Part shown: positions 5,649-8,988 of the stretch, piece by piece
How the letters are laid out: every line of letters begins with the position of its first letter
How positions within the stretch are numbered: position 1 is the stretch's first letter
DNA from: Verrucomicrobiota bacterium
GTDB lineage: Bacteria > Verrucomicrobiota > Verrucomicrobiia > Limisphaerales > UBA1100
Reading direction: 5' to 3'
Length of the DNA: 8,988 bases
NCBI GenBank assembly: GCA_028872645.1
Contig: JAPKDK010000110.1
Span: 1-8,988, forward strand
Program-made: the position numbers and the translations under genes
Notes under the pieces: generated by a model
Seen by the model: the letters and a program-made list of their open reading frames with translations, nothing else
The model's database searches: none
Told to the model about the DNA's origin: nothing

Positions 5649-6968
5649 ATGCCACTCACACAACCCAATCCATCCGGCCAACGACGCGGATTTACGCTGA
5701 TTGAACTGTTGGTGGTAATTGCAATCCTCGGAGTACTGGCCGCGTTGCTGCTCCCGGTACTCGGGCGCGCCAAGGCAAAAGCCCGCCGCGTCAAATGCGT
5801 GAGCCAACTTGGGCAAATGGCCACGGCCCTGATTGCTTTATCCAACGATAACGGAGGCCGCCTCCCATGGCAGCTCACGCCTGCAACGCAACGGGATTTT
5901 TTTGGTCCACAACGGGATGACTTTACCGGTCACCCGGCCGCCATCTTCTCACTGCCCGCGTTGCGAGCCGAGCTTGGTTCGGCGGAGGTTTTATGGTCGC
6001 CCTGCGATGCCGACCGCGAAGCGGCCAATGAAGCCGCGCGCGACGATTGGGCACGATACGATCCAGCCATCGGCCGCATCCTCCCACACAAAGCAATCAG
6101 CTACGTGCTCATCCAAGGGGCGGACATCGGCCGGCCCACCACCGTGCTAGGCGCCACACGCAATCTTTCCACCTGCGATCTTGGCACCGCGCGCTGGAGC
6201 GGCGCGGATGAAAAACGCGCGCCGCCCGAGGCGATGAGCGGCCTCAACAAAGGCGAGGGACAGCTCGTGACCGCCGACGGATCCGCGCGGCAATCGGATG
6301 ATGTAGATATTGGCGCAGTCGGGAAAATTGTGCTGGCCCATCGTGAATCCGCCGGGGGGGTGACTATGGGTCGTGCGGCCACCGGCGTTCTGGGCTGCTG
6401 CGCCACACCGCAACCCGTGATCGGCGGGAAAATTCCAAACCTGTTTCCCAAAATTGCTGAGAATGGTAAGGGCACTCGTTACGTATTCATTCTCGATTGC
6501 TCGGGCAGCATGCGCATCGACAAACGCCTGCAACTTGCCAAGCACGCGCTCTATCGCACTCTCGAGAAAATCGGCCCGAAAAAAGAGTTCTTCATCTATT
6601 TCTATCACAGCGCCAGTTTGCCGATGGATGGCGAGCCACTGTCGGCCACCAAAAACAACATAGCACGCATCAAGCCTTGGGTGAATGCCATCCCGGCCGC
6701 CGGCGGCACCGACCCGCGCGGAGCATTGCGCGAAGCCTTTGGCGAGAAACAGCCCGACACCATTTGGCTGATGACTGATGGCATTTTCAAAGTGGGCAAT
6801 GATCTCCCCGTCCGCCGCTTGATTACCGACCTCAATAAAGACAAAAAAGTGCGCGTGAACACCGTCGGCTTCGGGCGTAAGCTCGAGGATATGGACAAGT
6901 CACTCGCTCCAATCGCATCCGAAAACGATGGCAGCTTTGAGTTTATCAACTCCAATCTGGACAAGTAG
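5649..6968 (+). CDS. pseudopilin fused to a von Willebrand factor A domain, 439 aa
   Basis: Residues 1-14 are a short basic prepilin leader ending in RRG; peptidase cleavage before Phe15 leaves FTLIELLVVIAILGVLAALL, with the essential Glu at mature position 5 (Glu19). The Ala/Lys-rich helix (38-52) is that of type II secretion/type IV pilin-like proteins of Verrucomicrobiota. The middle (about 60-230) is a DUF1559-like pseudopilin head with LVTADGSAR (206-214), which corresponds to the 'H-X9-DG' motif, although the His position is Asn200. Residues 277-434 form a complete VWA domain with an intact MIDAS metal site: DCSGS (Asp283, Ser285, Ser287), Thr354 in GGTDP and Asp377 in LMTDG. VWA domains bind protein ligands through the metal, so a surface or pseudopilus-tip adhesin or assembly factor is inferred. 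The start at 5649 gives a standard leader; ATG at 5589 would add 20 residues. No clear Shine-Dalgarno. Confidence 0.87.
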   Translation: MPLTQPNPSGQRRGFTLIELLVVIAILGVLAALLLPVLGRAKAKARRVKCVSQLGQMATALIALSNDNGGRLPWQLTPATQRDFFGPQRDDFTGHPAAIFSLPALRAELGSAEVLWSPCDADREAANEAARDDWARYDPAIGRILPHKAISYVLIQGADIGRPTTVLGATRNLSTCDLGTARWSGADEKRAPPEAMSGLNKGEGQLVTADGSARQSDDVDIGAVGKIVLAHRESAGGVTMGRAATGVLGCCATPQPVIGGKIPNLFPKIAENGKGTRYVFILDCSGSMRIDKRLQLAKHALYRTLEKIGPKKEFFIYFYHSASLPMDGEPLSATKNNIARIKPWVNAIPAAGGTDPRGALREAFGEKQPDTIWLMTDGIFKVGNDLPVRRLITDLNKDKKVRVNTVGFGRKLEDMDKSLAPIASENDGSFEFINSNLDK

Positions 6969-7005
6969 CCCGATACCCAAACAACTATTCAATTGTTGAT
7001 AAACC

Positions 7006-7995
7006 ATGTACAAACTACTCCCCCTCGCGCTCTTGGCGCTCGCTATGATCACTGAATCCGCATCCCCCGTCGCCATCGTCATCCACGGCGGCGCCGGCCG
7101 CATGGACAAGGCGAAGCTCACGCCCGCACGCCAAAAAGAATATCACACCACGCTTGAGGCTTCCCTGCGCGCCGGCCACGCTATCCTAAAAAAAGGTGGC
7201 AGCTCACTCGATGCTGTGCAGGCAGCCATTATTGTGATGGAAGATTCGCCCCTCTTTAATGCCGGCAAAGGTGCCGTCTTCACCAGCGAAGGCCGCAACG
7301 AACTCGACGCCTCACTAATGGACGGCCGCACCCTTGAGGCCGGCGCAGTGGGTGGCGTAACCACCCTGAAAAATCCCATACTCGCCGCGCGAGCCGTGAT
7401 GGATCACACCCCGCACGTTCTACTCACCAACCAAGGCGCGGAAGCCTTCGCCAAAAACATGAGGCTGGAGCTGGTGAAACCTAACTATTTTCATACCGAC
7501 CACCGCTGGCGCCAATTGCAGGAATGGAAAAAGAAGAAAGCGGAAGGCAAAAACACCTTTCTCGATGGGAAACATGCCGACTACTTCGGAACCGTCGGCT
7601 GCGTGGCACTTGATGCCAAGGGGAACATCGCTGCTGGCACCTCCACCGGTGGCCTCACCGGCAAACAGTTTGGCCGCATCGGCGACTCGCCCATCATCGG
7701 CGCCGGCACTTATGCCAACAACAAAACCTGCGGCATCTCCTGCACCGGCCACGGCGAATATTTCATCCGCTACGCCGTCGCCCACGACATATCCGCGCAT
7801 ATGGAATATAAAAATTCTACCCTCGCCCAAGCCGCCCGCGACATCGTTCAGATAAAACTAAAAAAAGCCAAAGGCAGCGGCGGCATCATCGGCCTCGATG
7901 CCAAGGGCAACATCGTAATGGAATTCAACACCCCCGCCATGAACCGCGGCAGCATCGATAAAGACGGAAAGTTGACCACGGGGATTTTTAAATGA
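7006..7995 (+). CDS. exported isoaspartyl peptidase/L-asparaginase (Ntn-hydrolase, family T2), 329 aa
   Basis: A plant-type asparaginase: it hydrolyses beta-aspartyl dipeptides and asparagine after self-cleavage into two subunits. The nucleophile is Thr196 in YFGTVGCVALD; cleavage before it frees its amino group. Other family landmarks are VIHGGAGR (25-32), FNAGKGAVF (84-92), ELDASLMDG (99-107), TSTGGLTGK (212-220, Thr214), GRIGDSPIIGAGTYA (223-237, with substrate-carboxylate residues Arg224 and Asp227) and SCTGHGE (245-251). The length is normal. The residues before VAIVIHGG form a hydrophobic signal peptide (1-19), so the enzyme is exported, unlike cytoplasmic E. coli IaaA. No Shine-Dalgarno is seen before the ATG. 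It begins 37 bp after the pilin-VWA gene and its TGA overlaps the next ATG, suggesting joint translation with the peptidase. Glycosylasparaginase activity is an alternative within the family. Confidence 0.93.
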   Translation: MYKLLPLALLALAMITESASPVAIVIHGGAGRMDKAKLTPARQKEYHTTLEASLRAGHAILKKGGSSLDAVQAAIIVMEDSPLFNAGKGAVFTSEGRNELDASLMDGRTLEAGAVGGVTTLKNPILAARAVMDHTPHVLLTNQGAEAFAKNMRLELVKPNYFHTDHRWRQLQEWKKKKAEGKNTFLDGKHADYFGTVGCVALDAKGNIAAGTSTGGLTGKQFGRIGDSPIIGAGTYANNKTCGISCTGHGEYFIRYAVAHDISAHMEYKNSTLAQAARDIVQIKLKKAKGSGGIIGLDAKGNIVMEFNTPAMNRGSIDKDGKLTTGIFK

Positions 7996-8988
7996 CTCTA
8001 CGCATCCTGTTTCTCATTTGCTTACCGACTGCCTTAATGGCGGCGGAGATTTCCAAGGATTACCAAGCGACAGCCAATCGGCTTGTTCACTCGGCGACGA
8101 ATAGTGCGTTTGCGTTTCAGCGATTAGGGACGTTGTGCGACACGTTCGGGCCGCGCTTTAGTGGGTCGGCGAATTTGGAAAAGGCGATAGATTGGTGTCT
8201 TGCGGAGATGAAAAAGGATGGCTTTGTGAATGTGCACGGAGAGGATGTGATGGTGCCGCGTTGGGTGCGCGGAGAGGAATCGGCGGTGTTGGTTTTGCCT
8301 CGGCCGCGGGAGTTGCCAATGTTGGGGCTGGGAGGCAGCGTGGGGACGGCGAAGGAAGGGCTCACGGCGGAGGTGTTGGTGGTGGACAGTTTTGGCGATC
8401 TCAAGACGAAAGCGGCGCGAGCAAAGGGGAAGATAGTGCTGTTCAATTTGCCATTCACGAATTATCGCGAGACGGTGATCGTGCGGCGCGAGGGCGCGGT
8501 GGAAGCTGCGAAGGTGGGCGCGGTAGCCAGCTTGATTCGGTCGGTTGGACCGTTCTCGATGCAGACGCCGCACACGGGTAACATGCGTTACGATGACAAG
8601 GTGAAACGCATTCCGCACGCTGCGTTGTCGGTGGAGGATGCACAGATGCTGGCGCGGATGCAGTCGCGTGGGGAGACGATTCGTATTCAATTAAAAATGG
8701 AGGCGCGAACGCTGTCGCCGGCCAAGTCGCGCAATGTGATTGCGGAAATTCGCGGGAGCGAGAAGCCGAATGAAATTGTGATTGTGAGCGGCCATATCGA
8801 TTCGTGGGATGTTGGCCAGGGGGCGATGGATGATGGCGGCGGCTGTCTCGCGGCGTGGGAGGCGGCGCGATTGATTATGAAAAGTGGGCTTAAGCCGCGC
8901 CGCACCATCCGCGTGGTGTTGTGGACGAATGAGGAGAACGGCCTCGGCGGCGCTAAGGAATACGCGCGGCGGCACGCGAAGGATTTGA
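7992..8988 (+). CDS. M28 metallopeptidase, carboxypeptidase-Q-like, N-terminal 332 residues (runs off window)
   Basis: An open frame from the ATG at 7992 to the window edge without a stop. Residues 1-18 are a signal peptide ending LMAA. The N-terminal part (19-110) and a protease-associated-type insertion (about 120-215: AEVLVVDSF, GKIVLFNLPF, GAVASLIRS) precede the catalytic start. GHIDSWDVGQGAMDDGGG (267-284) and VVLWTNEENG (308-317) are nearly identical to human carboxypeptidase Q (PGCP). They supply the zinc ligands His268 and Asp280, the catalytic Asp270 and Glu314, and the zinc ligand Glu315; the remaining Asp and His ligands lie beyond the edge. The family removes residues from small peptides and dipeptides. 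The ATGA overlap with the isoaspartyl peptidase indicates translational coupling. Codon use is unlike that gene: Ala, Thr and Val mostly end in G here and often in C there. Confidence 0.92.
   Translation, partial: MTLRILFLICLPTALMAAEISKDYQATANRLVHSATNSAFAFQRLGTLCDTFGPRFSGSANLEKAIDWCLAEMKKDGFVNVHGEDVMVPRWVRGEESAVLVLPRPRELPMLGLGGSVGTAKEGLTAEVLVVDSFGDLKTKAARAKGKIVLFNLPFTNYRETVIVRREGAVEAAKVGAVASLIRSVGPFSMQTPHTGNMRYDDKVKRIPHAALSVEDAQMLARMQSRGETIRIQLKMEARTLSPAKSRNVIAEIRGSEKPNEIVIVSGHIDSWDVGQGAMDDGGGCLAAWEAARLIMKSGLKPRRTIRVVLWTNEENGLGGAKEYARRHAKDL

Noticed and set aside
7006..7025. Later start for the asparaginase that would remove the signal peptide
   Set aside because: No alternative ATG with a ribosome site lies between the hydrophobic leader and the conserved HGGAG motif, and the leader is a convincing signal peptide.

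Overview
The window looks like chromosomal DNA of a member of the Verrucomicrobiota, or less likely a related PVC-group bacterium. The strongest clue is the type IV pilin-like leader of the gene at 5649-6968: a Phe-Thr-Leu-Ile-Glu core followed by an Ala-Lys-rich helix and an Arg-x-Lys-Cys turn, which is abundant in that phylum. The exported Sel1, MORN-type and M28 proteins fit this too. Most of the window is GC-rich; the first ~375 bases are clearly AT-rich.

Left end (1-1100): an AT-rich segment with an unrecognised short reading frame that touches the window edge, then an unrecognised basic 218-residue protein (377-1033) ending in a strong intrinsic terminator (1072-1099).

Minus-strand block (4802 down to 1109): three closely spaced genes that read as one operon, all for exported products. 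In transcription order they are a small lipoprotein (4302-4802), a 754-residue secreted Sel1-repeat protein (2003-4267) and a MORN/YwqK-like lipoprotein with an internal duplication (1109-1984). Gaps are 34 and 18 bp. The joint role is unknown; tandem protein-interaction repeats at the envelope are the only common theme.

Control-rich spacer (4803-5063): a candidate promoter, two adjacent inverted repeats, two DnaA-box-like nonamers exactly 11 bp apart, and a G-rich double-hairpin element that may terminate the next gene or be a dispersed repeat.

Minus-strand GNAT gene (5064-5561): an acetyltransferase of the spermidine/thialysine type with a GTG start, possibly leaderless.

Plus-strand block (5649 to the end): a pseudopilin fused to a von Willebrand factor A domain with a complete MIDAS motif (5649-6968), then an exported isoaspartyl peptidase/L-asparaginase (7006-7995) and, overlapping it by 4 bases, the N-terminal 332 residues of a carboxypeptidase-Q-like M28 metallopeptidase (7992 to the edge). 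The last two plausibly work together on peptides outside the cytoplasm. The pilin-VWA fusion is the most interesting item in the window. No rRNA, tRNA, CRISPR array or transposase was seen.
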